Positions 50,164 through 59,519 of a DNA stretch of 64,000 nucleotides are shown one piece after another; position 1 is the stretch's first letter; each line of letters opens with the position of its first letter. The DNA is taken from positions 1 to 64,000 of the forward strand of contig NZ_BONI01000017.1 in the NCBI RefSeq assembly GCF_016862635.1, read 5' to 3'. Both the position numbers and the translations under genes were made by a program. The notes under the pieces are model-generated. The model did no database searches, had not been told where the DNA came from, and saw only the letters and a list, made by a program, of their open reading frames with translations. The DNA comes from Catellatospora coxensis. Its GTDB lineage: Bacteria > Actinomycetota > Actinomycetes > Mycobacteriales > Micromonosporaceae.

Positions 50164-51968
50164 CCGTCTCGTACGCGATGCTGCTCGCCGCCGATCCCGC
50201 ACGCTGGGTCGACAGCGCCGTCGCCTGGCGGCGGCTGAGCCGGGCGCTGGACGACCACCACGACGAGCTGTCGTCTGGGCTCACCCGGCAGGGGCAGGTC
50301 TGGCACGGCGGCACGGCGGCCGTCGCGGCCCGCGAGTCCGGGGCGGCCCTGGTCCGGCGGCTCGGCACCGCCCCGCCCGCGCTGTTGGAGGTCGACCAGC
50401 TGCTGTGGCGGCACGCCGAGCGCATCCGGTTGCTGCAGCGGCGGCTCGCCGAGGCGCTGTCCGCGGTACGCGGCACCGCCGTGCAGGTGTCCGCGGACGG
50501 GCACGTGAGCGTCGTCGTCCCCGACATCCCGCGGGGCGGCCCACCCGGTCTGTCCGGCGGTCAGGGCAGCCTGCCGGCAGCTGCGGGCGGTGCTCGGGGC
50601 AGCGTCCCGGCCGGCACGGCCGGCGGTCAGGGCGACGTCCCTGCTGGTACGGGTGGTGGTCGGGGCAGCGTTCCGGCGGGGCTCGCCGGGTGGGCCGGGG
50701 ATGCGCCGGGCCGCGCGGCGCGCCTGGTTCCGTTCGGCGTCCCGGCTCCCGGGGCGTCCGACGTGGCGCTGGCGGTGCGGGTCTCCGCCGAGATCGACGC
50801 GGTGGTGCGGGAGGCGAGGGCCGGCGACGAGGACACCGCCCGCCGCCTGACCGCGCTGGCCAAGGCGGCCGCGCAGGCGTGGTCCGGCACCCCCGTGCCG
50901 CTGCCCGCGAGCGGCACGCCGGCGGACGTCGCGCGCTGGTGGGCCGGGCTGACCGAGACCGAGCGGGCCTGGCTGGTGGCTATGCGTCCGGAGGAGCTGG
51001 GCAGGCTCGACGGGGTGCCCGCGGCGGTGCGCGACCGCGCCAACCGCGAGCTGCTCGACCGGGAGCTGGACCGGCTGCGCGACGCCGCCGCGGCCCACCC
51101 GCCGGCACCGGGCGCGCAGCAGCGGCTGACCGAGCTGACCGGCCTGGCGGCGCGGCTCGACCAGACCGACCCGCGGGCGTACCTGCTGCGGCTTGATCCG
51201 AGCGGGGACGGCCGGCTGGTGGTGGCCTTCGGCGACCCCGACGCCGGCGACCACGTGGCCACCTACGTGCCGGGTGTGGGCACCTCGCTGGACGGGTTCG
51301 CCGTCGAGGTGGACCGGGCCGCCGCGTTGCAGGCACGGGCCGCGGCGCTGGCTCCGGGGGCCACGACGGCAACGGTGATGTGGCTGGGATACGACCCGCC
51401 CGACGGGCTCGACGCGGCGAGCGAGCGCGCCGCGCTGGCCGCGCGCGGCGACCTCGGCGCGTTCCAGGCCGGGCTGGTCGCCTCGCACGAGGGCGAACCC
51501 GCGCACCTGAGCCTGATCGGCCACTCGTACGGCAGCCTCACGGTCGGGGTCGCCGAGCGGGACGGCACGGTCGCCGCCGACGAGATCGTCGCGCTGGGCA
51601 GCCCCGGCATGGGTGTGGGCAGCGCGGCCGAGCTGGCACGTCCGGGGCACGTGTGGGCGTCCACGTCCCCCAACGACATCGTGCTGAACGCGCCCTCGAA
51701 GGGCGAGCTGGCGCTGAGCGCTCTCGGCGGGCCGGCCTACATGTTCGCCGGCTCGACCGTGGACGCGGTGGTGCGCGGCAACGCCGACCTGTGGCACGGC
51801 GTCGACCCGTCGTCGGAGCAGTTCGGCGCGCGGGTGTTCCCGTCCAGCCGGGGCACGGACCCGTTCCACGCGCACGGCCTCTACTTCGACGAGCACAGCC
51901 CGGCCTTGCAGACCATGGCCGAGATCGTGACCGGCGAGTCCGGAACGGCGACCAGCCCCACGCGGTGA
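50160..51968 (+). CDS. DUF1023 alpha/beta hydrolase with WXG-like N-terminus
   Basis: 602 residues. The helical N-terminus (about 1-110) with VWHGGTAAVAARE resembles a WXG domain. A Gly-rich linker (about 128-185) has four degenerate repeats of the type GGxRGSVPAGTA. A long helical part follows, then the DUF1023 hydrolase domain (from about 350), with the elbow LSLIGHSYGSLTVGVA (Ser about 454). The C-terminus includes HGLYFDEHSPALQTMAEI. Translationally coupled to the small helical protein. Domain order fits an exported ESX-linked effector or cell-wall enzyme. No immunity gene was recognised. Confidence 0.8.
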   Translation: MTVSYAMLLAADPARWVDSAVAWRRLSRALDDHHDELSSGLTRQGQVWHGGTAAVAARESGAALVRRLGTAPPALLEVDQLLWRHAERIRLLQRRLAEALSAVRGTAVQVSADGHVSVVVPDIPRGGPPGLSGGQGSLPAAAGGARGSVPAGTAGGQGDVPAGTGGGRGSVPAGLAGWAGDAPGRAARLVPFGVPAPGASDVALAVRVSAEIDAVVREARAGDEDTARRLTALAKAAAQAWSGTPVPLPASGTPADVARWWAGLTETERAWLVAMRPEELGRLDGVPAAVRDRANRELLDRELDRLRDAAAAHPPAPGAQQRLTELTGLAARLDQTDPRAYLLRLDPSGDGRLVVAFGDPDAGDHVATYVPGVGTSLDGFAVEVDRAAALQARAAALAPGATTATVMWLGYDPPDGLDAASERAALAARGDLGAFQAGLVASHEGEPAHLSLIGHSYGSLTVGVAERDGTVAADEIVALGSPGMGVGSAAELARPGHVWASTSPNDIVLNAPSKGELALSALGGPAYMFAGSTVDAVVRGNADLWHGVDPSSEQFGARVFPSSRGTDPFHAHGLYFDEHSPALQTMAEIVTGESGTATSPTR

Positions 51969-52084
51969 GGGTGCGTACGGCCACCGCCGACGCCGTGCCG
52001 TGACGGGCCGCGGCCGGCGACGGCTCGGTGCCGCCGCGGGCCGCGTTCCGGTCGCGGAGCGCCGCCCGGGGCAGCCGGGTAGCA

Positions 52085-52130
52085 GACGGCCCCGGCAGCC
52101 CGCCGCGAACAGCGGGCTGCCGGGGCCGTC
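52085..52130 (-). terminator. Terminator after glmS
   Basis: Perfect 19-bp stem (GACGGCCCCGGCAGCCCGC and its complement) with an 8-base loop, 8 bp past the glmS stop on the minus strand. It also faces the end of the DUF1023 gene. Confidence 0.8.
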
Positions 52131-52138
52131 TGGTGCGG

Positions 52139-54052
52139 CTACTCGACGGTGACGGACTTGGCCAGGTTGCGGGGCTGGTCGACGTCGTGGCCGCGGGCGT
52201 CGGCGATCGCCGCGGCGAGCACCTGCAGCGGCACGGTGGTCACGAACGGGGCCAGCAGCGTGGGCGTACGCGGCACCCGCACCAGCACGTCGGCGTACGG
52301 GACGACGGCCTCGTCGCCCTCCTCCGCGATGACGATGGTGTGCGCGCCACGGGCCCGCACCTCCTGGATGTTGCTGACGATCTTGTCGTGCAGCAGGCCG
52401 CGCCCGGCCGGCGAGGGCACGATGCAGACCACCGGGGTGCCGTGGCCGACGGGCGTGCCCGACACCGGGTCCTCGGACGGGCCACCGATCAGCGCGATCG
52501 GGCCGTGCTTGAGCTCGCCCGCGGCGAAGCCCTCGGCGTGCATGTACGCCAGCTCCTTGAGCTTCAGCGCGCCCTCCAGCGCCACCGGGTAGCCGACGTG
52601 GCGGCCGATGAACAGCACCGTGGTCGCCTTGGCCTCGGCCAGCTCGCGGCCCAGCTCCCGGACCGGGTCCATGCCCGCCAGCACCTTCTCGATCTTGCCG
52701 GGCATCTCCTGCAGCTGCGCGACGACCGCGGCCACCTCGTCGGCGTACTTCACGCCGCGCACCTGGGCCAGGTGCAGGCCGACCAGGAAGCAGGCGGCGA
52801 GCTGGGTCAGGAACGCCTTGGTGGAGGCGACGGCGATCTCGGGGCCACCGTGGGTGTAGAGCACGGCGTCGGACTCGCGCGGGATGGTGGAGCCGTTGGT
52901 GTTGCAGATGGCCAGCACCCGGGCCTTCTGCTCCTTGGCGTGCCGCAGCGCCATCAGCGTGTCCATGGTCTCGCCGGACTGCGAGATGACCACGACCAGC
53001 GTGGACCGGTCGAGCACCGGGTCGCGGTAGCGGAACTCGCTGGCCAGCTCGACCTCGCACGGGATGCGCGTCCAGTGCTCGATCGCGTACTTGGCGACCA
53101 GCCCGGCGTGGTACGACGTGCCGCAGGAGACGATGAAGACCTTGTCGACGTCGCGCAGGTCCTGGTCGGTGAGCCGGACCTCGTCGAGCATGATCTCGCC
53201 GGTCTCGCCGATGCGGCCGCGCAGCGTGTCGGCCACGGCCTGCGGCTGCTCGGCGATCTCCTTGAGCATGAACCAGGCGTGGCCGTCCTTCTCGGCGGCG
53301 CGGGCGTCCCAGTCCACGTGGTAGTCGCGGCCCTCGGCGGGGTTGCCGAAGAAGTCGGTGATCTCGATGGCGTCGGCGGTGATCAGCACGACCTGGTCCT
53401 GGCCCAGCTCGATCGCATCGCGGGTGTGCTCGATGAACGCGCTGACGTCGCTGGCCATGAAGTTCTCGCCGTTGCCGCGGCCCACCACCAGCGGGGAGTT
53501 GCGGCGCGCGCCGACCACCGCGCCGGGCGCCTGCGCGTCGACGGCGAGCAGGGTGAACGCGCCCTCCAGGCGGCCGCAGACCCGGCGCATCGCGTCGGCG
53601 AGCGCCTGCGGGCTGCCCGCGATGCCGGCCAGCTCGGCGGCCAGCAGGTGCGCGACGCACTCGGTGTCGGTGTCGCTGGCGAACTCGATGCCTTCGGCCT
53701 GCAATTCGGCCCGCAGCTTCGCGAAGTTCTCGATAATGCCGTTGTGGATCACCGCGATGCGGCCGTCGGCCGACAGGTGCGGGTGCGCGTTGCGATCGGT
53801 GGGACCGCCGTGGGTGGCCCAGCGGGTGTGACCGATGCCCGTGGTCCCCGCGCGCAGGTCCGTCTCGGCGGCCTCGGCCAGCATCTTCTCCAGATTCGAC
53901 AGCTTGCCGGCCTTCTTGGCCAGCAGCAGCCGGCTGTCCGCCAGCACGGCGACGCCGGCGGAGTCGTAACCCCGGTATTCCAGCCGCCGCAGCCCGTCCA
54001 ACACCACTCCGAGCGCCTGCTGGCCGCCCACGTATCCCACGATCCCGCACAT
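52139..54052 (-). CDS. glmS: Glutamine-fructose-6-phosphate aminotransferase (isomerising)
   Basis: Makes glucosamine-6-phosphate, the entry to UDP-GlcNAc and peptidoglycan. 637 residues from ATG 54052; Cys2 is the glutaminase nucleophile (MCGIVGYVGG). The N-terminal Ntn domain has GIGHTRWATHGGPTDRNAHP. Two SIS sugar-isomerase domains have FIVSCGTSYHAGLVAKYAIE, VISQSGETMDTLMALRHAKE and MHAEGFAAGELKHGP, and the C-terminus is NLAKSVTVE. AAGG stands upstream of the ATG. GlmM, the next enzyme, lies to the right on the same strand, with an unrelated gene in between in the opposite direction. Confidence 0.97.
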   Translation of the reverse strand: MCGIVGYVGGQQALGVVLDGLRRLEYRGYDSAGVAVLADSRLLLAKKAGKLSNLEKMLAEAAETDLRAGTTGIGHTRWATHGGPTDRNAHPHLSADGRIAVIHNGIIENFAKLRAELQAEGIEFASDTDTECVAHLLAAELAGIAGSPQALADAMRRVCGRLEGAFTLLAVDAQAPGAVVGARRNSPLVVGRGNGENFMASDVSAFIEHTRDAIELGQDQVVLITADAIEITDFFGNPAEGRDYHVDWDARAAEKDGHAWFMLKEIAEQPQAVADTLRGRIGETGEIMLDEVRLTDQDLRDVDKVFIVSCGTSYHAGLVAKYAIEHWTRIPCEVELASEFRYRDPVLDRSTLVVVISQSGETMDTLMALRHAKEQKARVLAICNTNGSTIPRESDAVLYTHGGPEIAVASTKAFLTQLAACFLVGLHLAQVRGVKYADEVAAVVAQLQEMPGKIEKVLAGMDPVRELGRELAEAKATTVLFIGRHVGYPVALEGALKLKELAYMHAEGFAAGELKHGPIALIGGPSEDPVSGTPVGHGTPVVCIVPSPAGRGLLHDKIVSNIQEVRARGAHTIVIAEEGDEAVVPYADVLVRVPRTPTLLAPFVTTVPLQVLAAAIADARGHDVDQPRNLAKSVTVE

Positions 54053-54214
54053 GCCCGTTACCTTAGCGGAGTTTCGCTCACATTGCATGTTCAGAACCCG
54101 GTCAATCACGCACCGCGTTTGATTGCAACCTGGACGGACCTCGGCCTGCCCGATAAGTGACGGATTGCTGCCACCGCATGCCGCCGGTGAGCGCGCGGGG
54201 CCTACCATCCGCGG

Positions 54215-54293
54215 GTGAGTGAGCAGCGCGGGTCCCCCGGCCCGACGCGCCGCCTCCCCCGCCTAACGAGCGCAGCCAGGAGAAGAAGGCATG
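54215..54293 (+). repeat. Decayed coupling mini-ORF repeat, copy 6
   Basis: Starts GTGAGTGAGCAGCGCGGG and ends AACGAGCGCAGCCAGGAGAA followed by GAAGGC and the ATG of the MmpS-like gene. The DNA pattern of the family is clear, but small insertions and changes break the mini-ORF frame so that it no longer ends at the ATG. No gene lies just upstream on this strand. The AGGAG is still well placed as a ribosome-binding site. Confidence 0.6.
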
Positions 54294-54881
54294 AGCTATC
54301 CCCCTCCGTACGACCCGAACCAGGCGCAGCCCCCGGCGTACAACCCGAACCAGCCCCCGCCGCCGCCGTACAACCCCAACCAGCCTCCGGCGTACAGCGC
54401 TGCGGGATACGGCTCGCCGGTGCAGCCGCCGAAGAAGAGCAAGACCGGCATGATCGTCGGCATCATCCTCGGTGTCGTGCTACTGCTGTGCGCGGTCTGC
54501 GGCGTCGGCGGCTACTACCTGGTCTACAAGGCGAACGAGGCGATCGAGGACCTGCCGAACATGATCCCGAGCGTCGGCGTGGCGACCGGCGACGCGACCG
54601 GCTCGCACTCGGTGCGCTACGCCGTCGAGGGCACCGGACAGGCGCTGATCACGTACTCGGAGGGCCCCGGCAACACGCAGACCGAGACGGTCGCCCTGCC
54701 GTGGACCAAGAACTTCACCCTGAACAGCGACTCGTTCGGCCTGTCGGTGATCGCTTTCAGCGCGCCGGGCGGCGACGGGAACGTGACCGGCTGCTCCATC
54801 TCCGTCGACGGCACCGAGCGGCAGAAGCGGGACGGCTCGGGCAGCTCGGCCACCTGCATCAGCGTGTTCGTGGCCGGCTGA
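54291..54881 (+). CDS. MmpS-like membrane protein with proline-rich N-terminus
   Basis: 196 residues: a Pro/Tyr/Asn-rich cytoplasmic leader with repeats of PPAYNPNQP (1-45), one transmembrane helix (about 53-77, GMIVGIILGVVLLLCAVCGV), and an extracytoplasmic beta domain with two Cys (TGCSISVDG, SATCISVFVAG) like MmpS transport accessory proteins. It stands between glmS and glmM but reads the other way, with a strong terminator after it. No MmpL gene is near. Role unknown. Confidence 0.78.
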   Translation: MSYPPPYDPNQAQPPAYNPNQPPPPPYNPNQPPAYSAAGYGSPVQPPKKSKTGMIVGIILGVVLLLCAVCGVGGYYLVYKANEAIEDLPNMIPSVGVATGDATGSHSVRYAVEGTGQALITYSEGPGNTQTETVALPWTKNFTLNSDSFGLSVIAFSAPGGDGNVTGCSISVDGTERQKRDGSGSSATCISVFVAG

Positions 54882-54895
54882 CACCACGGAACGAG

Positions 54896-54930
54896 AAAGG
54901 GCGTCCCCGCAGCCGCGGGGACGCCCTTTT
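54896..54930. terminator. Terminator with T run between convergent genes
   Basis: Stem AAAGGGCGTCCCCGC with GCGGGGACGCCCTTT around AGCC, followed by T. The A/T ends give U-runs in both directions, so it should stop both the MmpS-like and glmM transcripts. Confidence 0.85.
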
Positions 54931-54946
54931 CCTGTCTTGCCGGTGC

Positions 54947-56287
54947 TCACACCGCCGGGCTGGCCGCCCGTACGTCGGCGGCGATGTCCTCGGCGATCTT
55001 CTGCGCGATGTCCTCGCTCCCGGCCTCGACCATCACGCGGACCAGCTGCTCGGTGCCCGACGGGCGCAGCAGCACCCGCCCGGTGCCGTGCAGCTGCGCC
55101 TCGGCCGCGGCGACCGCGGCCAGGATCTCCGGCGCCCGGGCCACGGCCTTGTCGGCCACCCGCACGTTGATCAGCACCTGCGGCAGCCGGTTCACCACGG
55201 CGGCCAGCTCGGCCAGCGGCTTGCCGGTCTGCGCCACCCGGGCCAGCAGGCGCAGGCCCGTCAGCACACCGTCACCCGTGGTCGCGTGCTCGGTGAAGAC
55301 GACGTGGCCGCTCTGCTCCCCGCCCAGGCTGAAGCCGCCGGCGCGCAGCTCCTCCAGCACGTACCGGTCGCCGACCTTGGTCTCGACCAGGGTGATGCCC
55401 GCCTCGCGCATGGCGATGCGCAGCCCGAGGTTGCTCATGACCGTCGCGACCAGGGTGTCGTTGGCCAGCGCGCCCTCGTCGCGCATGGCCAGCGCGAGGA
55501 TCGCCATGATCTGGTCGCCGTCCACCTCGGCCCCGGACGCGTCGACCGCCAGGCACCGGTCGGCGTCGCCGTCGACCGCGATGCCCAGGTGCGCGCCGTG
55601 CTCGACCACGGCCGCCTTCAGCGGGCCCAGGTGGGTCGCGCCGCACTCGTCGTTGATGTTGAGACCGTCGGGCTCGGCGTTGATGGCGATCACCTCGGCT
55701 CCGGCCTCGCGGAACGCCTCCGGTGCCACGTCGCTGGCCGCGCCGTGCGCGCAGTCGACGACGACCTTGAGCCCGGCGAGCGGGTGGCCGGTCGCCTGCA
55801 CCAGGTGCGTGGTGTAGTGCTCGGCCCCGTCCAGCAGGTCGTGCACCCGCCCGACCTGCGCCCCGGTGGGACGCGTCCAGGTCGCGCCGAGCGCGGCCTC
55901 GATGTTGTCCTCCTGCTCGTCGGTCAGCTTGTGCCCACCGGCGGCGAAGAACTTGATGCCGTTGTCCGGCATCGGGTTGTGGCTGGCGGAGATCATCACG
56001 CCGAAGTCGGCCCGCACCTCGGCGGTCAGGTATGCCACGCCGGGCGTCGGCAGCACGCCGACCCGCACCACGTTGGCCCCGGCGCTGGCCAGGCCCGCGA
56101 CCACGGCCGCCTCCAGCATCTCGCCGCTGGCCCGGGGGTCGCGGCCGACCACCACCAGCGGCGGCTGCTCACGGTCAGGGTCGGGCAGGGTGTGCGCCGC
56201 GGCGACGGCCAGCGAGAGTGCGAGCTCGGGGCTGAGGTCCGCGTTGGCCAGACCGCGTACGCCGTCGGTGCCGAAAAGGCGTGCCAT
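54947..56287 (-). CDS. glmM: Phosphoglucosamine mutase
   Basis: Interconverts glucosamine-6-phosphate and -1-phosphate for UDP-GlcNAc synthesis. 446 residues from ATG 56287 ([20 protein letters not shown]). The phosphoserine is in [18 protein letters not shown] (about residue 100), the metal loop in [12 protein letters not shown], the sugar-binding loop in [10 protein letters not shown], and the phosphate-binding loop in [14 protein letters not shown]. Follows rpsI on the same strand after a terminator. Confidence 0.96.
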   Translation of the reverse strand: MARLFGTDGVRGLANADLSPELALSLAVAAAHTLPDPDREQPPLVVVGRDPRASGEMLEAAVVAGLASAGANVVRVGVLPTPGVAYLTAEVRADFGVMISASHNPMPDNGIKFFAAGGHKLTDEQEDNIEAALGATWTRPTGAQVGRVHDLLDGAEHYTTHLVQATGHPLAGLKVVVDCAHGAASDVAPEAFREAGAEVIAINAEPDGLNINDECGATHLGPLKAAVVEHGAHLGIAVDGDADRCLAVDASGAEVDGDQIMAILALAMRDEGALANDTLVATVMSNLGLRIAMREAGITLVETKVGDRYVLEELRAGGFSLGGEQSGHVVFTEHATTGDGVLTGLRLLARVAQTGKPLAELAAVVNRLPQVLINVRVADKAVARAPEILAAVAAAEAQLHGTGRVLLRPSGTEQLVRVMVEAGSEDIAQKIAEDIAADVRAASPAV

Positions 56288-56364
56288 CCGGGTGGCCCTT
56301 TCTGTGGGGTGCGAAAGGAGGGGTTCGAGACGACCGGCCCACGGGTGGGGGGCCAAAGTCGAAA

Positions 56365-56408
56365 GGCCGGGCACGCCATCCCGCCGTGAAGCAGGAGCGT
56401 GCCCGGCC
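56365..56408 (-). terminator. Terminator after rpsI
   Basis: Perfect 12-bp stem GGCCGGGCACGC with GCGTGCCCGGCC (56365-56376 and 56397-56408) and a 20-base loop, 17 bp past the rpsI stop on the minus strand. It ends the rplM-rpsI transcript. Confidence 0.75.
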
Positions 56409-56424
56409 GATCAGAAGACAGCGA

Positions 56425-56910
56425 TCAACGCTTGGAGTACTGCGGGGCCTTACGGGCCTTCTTGAGACCGTACTTCTTGCTCTCGGTGACGCGGGCGTCA
56501 CGGGTGAGGAAGCCGGCCTTCTTCAGCGCCGGGCGGTCGTCGATGTCGAGCTCGCACAGGGCGCGCGCGATCGCCAGGCGCAGCGCGCCGGCCTGACCGC
56601 TGATGCCGCCGCCACGCAGGTTGGCGACGACGTCGAGGGTCTCGCCCTTCTCCGCGAGCACGAGCGGCTCCCGCACCGACTGCTGCGCGACCTTGCTGGG
56701 GAGGTACTTCTCCAGCTCCCGGCCGTTGCAGGTGATCTTGCCGGTGCCCGGGATCAGACGCACCCGGACGACGGCCTGCTTGCGCCGGCCAACGGTCTGG
56801 ATCGGGCGGTCGCCCTTGAACTTCGGGGTGGCCGGCTTGGCAGCAACGGCGACCGAGGCCTCAGCCTCAGCCTCGACCACGGCCTGGGTCGGCACGGAAG
56901 TGTCGGTCAT
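56425..56910 (-). CDS. rpsI: 30S ribosomal protein S9
   Basis: 161 residues from ATG 56910 ([11 protein letters not shown]), chosen because AAGGA stands 6 bases upstream; a GTG overlapping the rplM stop (56934) would add eight residues. After an acidic, Ala/Glu-rich N-terminal extension common in actinobacteria comes the S9 domain ([19 protein letters not shown]) and the conserved basic C-terminus ending APQYSKR, which reaches the P-site tRNA. Confidence 0.96.
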   Translation of the reverse strand: MTDTSVPTQAVVEAEAEASVAVAAKPATPKFKGDRPIQTVGRRKQAVVRVRLIPGTGKITCNGRELEKYLPSKVAQQSVREPLVLAEKGETLDVVANLRGGGISGQAGALRLAIARALCELDIDDRPALKKAGFLTRDARVTESKKYGLKKARKAPQYSKR

Positions 56911-56930
56911 GGTGATTCCTTCGTCCGCGC

Positions 56931-57374
56931 TCACTGCGCGATCTGCTTGATCTCGAACGGCACCGGCTGCTGAGCCGCGTGCGGGTGCTCCGCGCCAGCG
57001 TAGACCTTCAGCTTCGACAGAATCTGACGGCCCAGCTTGTTGTGGGGGATCATGCCCTTGACGGCCAGCTCGATCGCCTTCTCGGGGCGCTTGGTGAGCA
57101 GCTCGTCGTAGCCCACCTGCTTCAGGCCACCGGGGAAGCCGGAGTGCCGGTAAGCGATCTTGGTCGCGCGCTTGTTGCCGGTGAGGGCAACCTTGCCGGC
57201 GTTGATGATGACCACAAAGTCGCCGGTGTCGACGTGCGGCGCGAAAGTCGGCTTGTGCTTACCGCGCAGGAGGTTGGCGGTGTGGGTGGCGAGCCGGCCC
57301 AGCACGACGTCAGAAGCGTCGATAACGTGCCACTGACGCTCGATCTCACCCGGCTTCGGGCTGTACGTACGCAC
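56931..57374 (-). CDS. rplM: 50S ribosomal protein L13
   Basis: 147 residues from GTG 57374 ([20 protein letters not shown]). Family motifs: [38 protein letters not shown], and [20 protein letters not shown]. Standard rplM-rpsI pair; their ends lie 20 bp apart. The upstream region is shared with the divergent nitrate transporter. Confidence 0.97.
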   Translation of the reverse strand: MRTYSPKPGEIERQWHVIDASDVVLGRLATHTANLLRGKHKPTFAPHVDTGDFVVIINAGKVALTGNKRATKIAYRHSGFPGGLKQVGYDELLTKRPEKAIELAVKGMIPHNKLGRQILSKLKVYAGAEHPHAAQQPVPFEIKQIAQ

Positions 57375-57721
57375 AGGTCTACCTTGTCTCGTCGTAGGTC
57401 TGTGTGACCGCGGGCGAACCTGCCCACGACCAACGGATTCTGCGATGCCGGCCGGTCGCAAACGGACCGGCGCGCGAACGACAAGCCTACCTGAGCATCA
57501 GGACTACCGGCTCGGCGCCACCTCTCGCACAACAGCCGCTAACGATACCCGGTGCCTCCCGGCGAGGTCAAAACGGCCTGCTTACCCTGTGGTATGCCGT
57601 TCGATGTCCGGTTTCCCCACGCCAGCTCACAGCGATCGAGGCCGCGCGGTGCGGCAGGGTTCACACCACGGGTACGAGCATCGGAACATCATCGCAATCA
57701 CATGTTCGTAATTTGCTGGTC
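57375..57721. other. 347-bp divergent intergenic region, rplM / nitrate transporter
   Basis: Holds the promoter of the rplM-rpsI operon (minus) and that of the transporter gene (plus). I see no gene, tRNA or strong hairpin. The last 80 bp are richer in A/T and contain CACATGTTCGTAATTTGC just before the transporter start; no clean GlnR box was found here. Confidence 0.5.
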
Positions 57722-59065
57722 ATGACCGCCATCGCGCCTGCGCCGCCGGCATCGAAGCCCGCCGCGATCAGCAACTGGGACCCCGAGGACCCGCAGTTCT
57801 GGGCCTCCACCGGCCGCCGAGTCGCCCGGCGGAACCTGGTCTTCTCCATCTTCGCCGAGCACCTGGGCTTCTCCGTGTGGACGCTCTGGAGCGTCGTGGT
57901 GGTGGCGATGCCGGCCACCGCCTTCCCGTTCACCGTCGACCAGAAGTTCTGGCTGGTCGCGCTGCCGAACCTGATCGGGGCGCTGATGCGCATCCCGTAC
58001 ACCTTCGCGGTGACCCGGTTCGGCGGGCGCACCTGGACCATGATCAGCGCACTGCTGCTGCTGATCCCGATCACGGGCATGGTGTTCGCGGTCACGGCCA
58101 AGCCGCCGTACTGGGCGGTGCTGCTCATCGCCGCGACGGCCGGCCTCGGCGGCGGCAACTTCGCCTCCTCCATGACCAACATCTCCTTCTTCTACCCGGA
58201 GAAGGAGAAGGGCGTCGCGCTCGGCCTCAACGCCGCCGGCGGCAACCTCGGCATCAGCGTGATGCAGCTGGTGGTGCCGATCGCCCTGTCGTTCGGCCTG
58301 GTGTACGGCGGGCTGATGTGGCTGCCGCTGGTGCTGGCCGCCGCGCTCTGCGCCCGCCTGTTCATGAACAACCTCGAAGTGGCGAAGTCGCCGCTGAAGG
58401 CCCAGTTCGCCACGGTCAAGCGGGCGCACACCTGGATCATGTCCTTCCTCTACATCGGCACCTTCGGCTCGTTCCTGGGCTACTCGGCCGCCTTCCCGCT
58501 CGTGCTCAAGCTGCAGTTCCCGCAGGCCCCGACCGCCCACCTGGGTGCGGCGACGATCACCCTGGCCTTCACCGGCCCGCTGGTCGGCTCGCTGGCCCGC
58601 CCGTTCGGCGGCTGGCTGTCGGACAAGGTCGGCGGGGCCAGGGTCACCGCGGCCTGCTTCGTGATCATGGGCATCGGCTCGTACGGCGTGATCGCGGCGG
58701 TGCAGGCGAAGAGCATGGCCGGCTTCCTCGGCGCGTTCCTGCTGCTGTTCACGGCGGCCGGCGCGGGCAACGGGTCGACGTACCGCATGATCCCGGCGAT
58801 CTTCGCGGCCACATCGAAGGACCTGGTCACCGCGAAGCGGGAGTCGGCGGCCACGCTGGGCATCGCCGGCGCGGTCGGCGCGCTGGGCGGCTTCTACCTG
58901 CCCAGGGCCATCAGCGACTCGATCAACGCCACCGGCGGCATCGGCACCGCCTTCGGCTGGTTCGCCGTGATGTACGGCACCTGCCTGGCCGTCACCTGGT
59001 GGTGCTACCTGCGCCGCCGCGTCCTGGTCACCCAGGCCCCCAGCCTTGCCCACGCGGGCGTCTGA
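57722..59065 (+). CDS. Nitrate/nitrite transporter, NarK/NasA family
   Basis: 447-residue MFS transporter from ATG 57722 (MTAIAPAPPASKPA), with no strong Shine-Dalgarno sequence. Both nitrate-porter signatures are present: GLGGGNFASSMTNISFFYP (about residues 141-159) and GAGNGSTYRMIPAIF (about 350-364). A conserved Arg in LIGALMRIPYTFAVTRFGG matches the nitrate-binding Arg of helix 2. Twelve hydrophobic segments. The assimilatory nitrate reductase gene lies 2.8 kb further on the same strand, so this protein is probably the importer for that pathway. Confidence 0.9.
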   Translation: MTAIAPAPPASKPAAISNWDPEDPQFWASTGRRVARRNLVFSIFAEHLGFSVWTLWSVVVVAMPATAFPFTVDQKFWLVALPNLIGALMRIPYTFAVTRFGGRTWTMISALLLLIPITGMVFAVTAKPPYWAVLLIAATAGLGGGNFASSMTNISFFYPEKEKGVALGLNAAGGNLGISVMQLVVPIALSFGLVYGGLMWLPLVLAAALCARLFMNNLEVAKSPLKAQFATVKRAHTWIMSFLYIGTFGSFLGYSAAFPLVLKLQFPQAPTAHLGAATITLAFTGPLVGSLARPFGGWLSDKVGGARVTAACFVIMGIGSYGVIAAVQAKSMAGFLGAFLLLFTAAGAGNGSTYRMIPAIFAATSKDLVTAKRESAATLGIAGAVGALGGFYLPRAISDSINATGGIGTAFGWFAVMYGTCLAVTWWCYLRRRVLVTQAPSLAHAGV

Positions 59066-59082
59066 CCTTCGGTCCCTTCCCG

Positions 59083-59118
59083 CCCCGACCCCGGCCGCCT
59101 CCGGGGTCGGGGCATTTT
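59083..59118 (+). terminator. Terminator after the nitrate transporter
   Basis: Perfect 12-bp stem (CCCCGACCCCGG with CCGGGGTCGGGG), 6-base loop, followed by CATTTTCT. One of the few terminators here with a T-rich tail. Confidence 0.85.
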
Positions 59119-59162
59119 CTCGCCGCCTTACGAACAGACTTTCCATCTGTCAGACTTTTGGA

Positions 59163-59519
59163 ATGAGCGATGCCCAGCACGACTCCGACGCCGAGCACCG
59201 CGTGCCGGGCACCCGCGCCGACCGGCGCGCCGCCCGTGCACGCGCCCTCACGGCGGTCGTGCGCGCCAAGGGCGGCGTGACCATTCCCCAGGCGGTGCGC
59301 GACCAGTTGCGGCTGGAAGAAGGCGACCAGGTGATCGTCTCCGTCCGCGACGGCAGCATCGTGCTCACCCCGGCCGCTCTCGTGCCCCGCGACCAGGAGT
59401 GGTTTCACTCCCCGCAGTGGCAGGCGCGCGAAGCCGAGGCCGACGCCGACCTCGTGGCCGGCCGGTACACCCGATTCGACAGTGACGAAGAGTTCCTGGC
59501 CTCTCTGGACGACGCCTGA
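59163..59519 (+). CDS. AbrB/MazE-type DNA-binding protein
   Basis: 118 residues from ATG 59163 (MSDAQHDSDAEHRVPG). An Arg/Ala-rich N-terminus precedes the SpoVT-AbrB swapped-hairpin domain (GGVTIPQAVRDQLRLEEGDQ, VIVSVRDGSIVLTPA, about 38-72). The acidic C-terminal tail (DADLVAGRYTRFDSDEEFLASLDD) is typical of antitoxins. Its stop overlaps by one base the start of a 45-codon frame (TGATG), where a toxin gene would be expected. Confidence 0.8.
   Translation: MSDAQHDSDAEHRVPGTRADRRAARARALTAVVRAKGGVTIPQAVRDQLRLEEGDQVIVSVRDGSIVLTPAALVPRDQEWFHSPQWQAREAEADADLVAGRYTRFDSDEEFLASLDDA

Noticed and set aside
54053..54214. glmS ribozyme or riboswitch in the glmS leader
   Set aside because: No glmS-ribozyme core could be recognised, and actinobacteria are not known to carry it.
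57640..57721. GlnR box upstream of the nitrate transporter
   Set aside because: GGTAC-GAGCATC-GGAAC has the wrong spacing and a mismatch at a key T; no site met the pattern.
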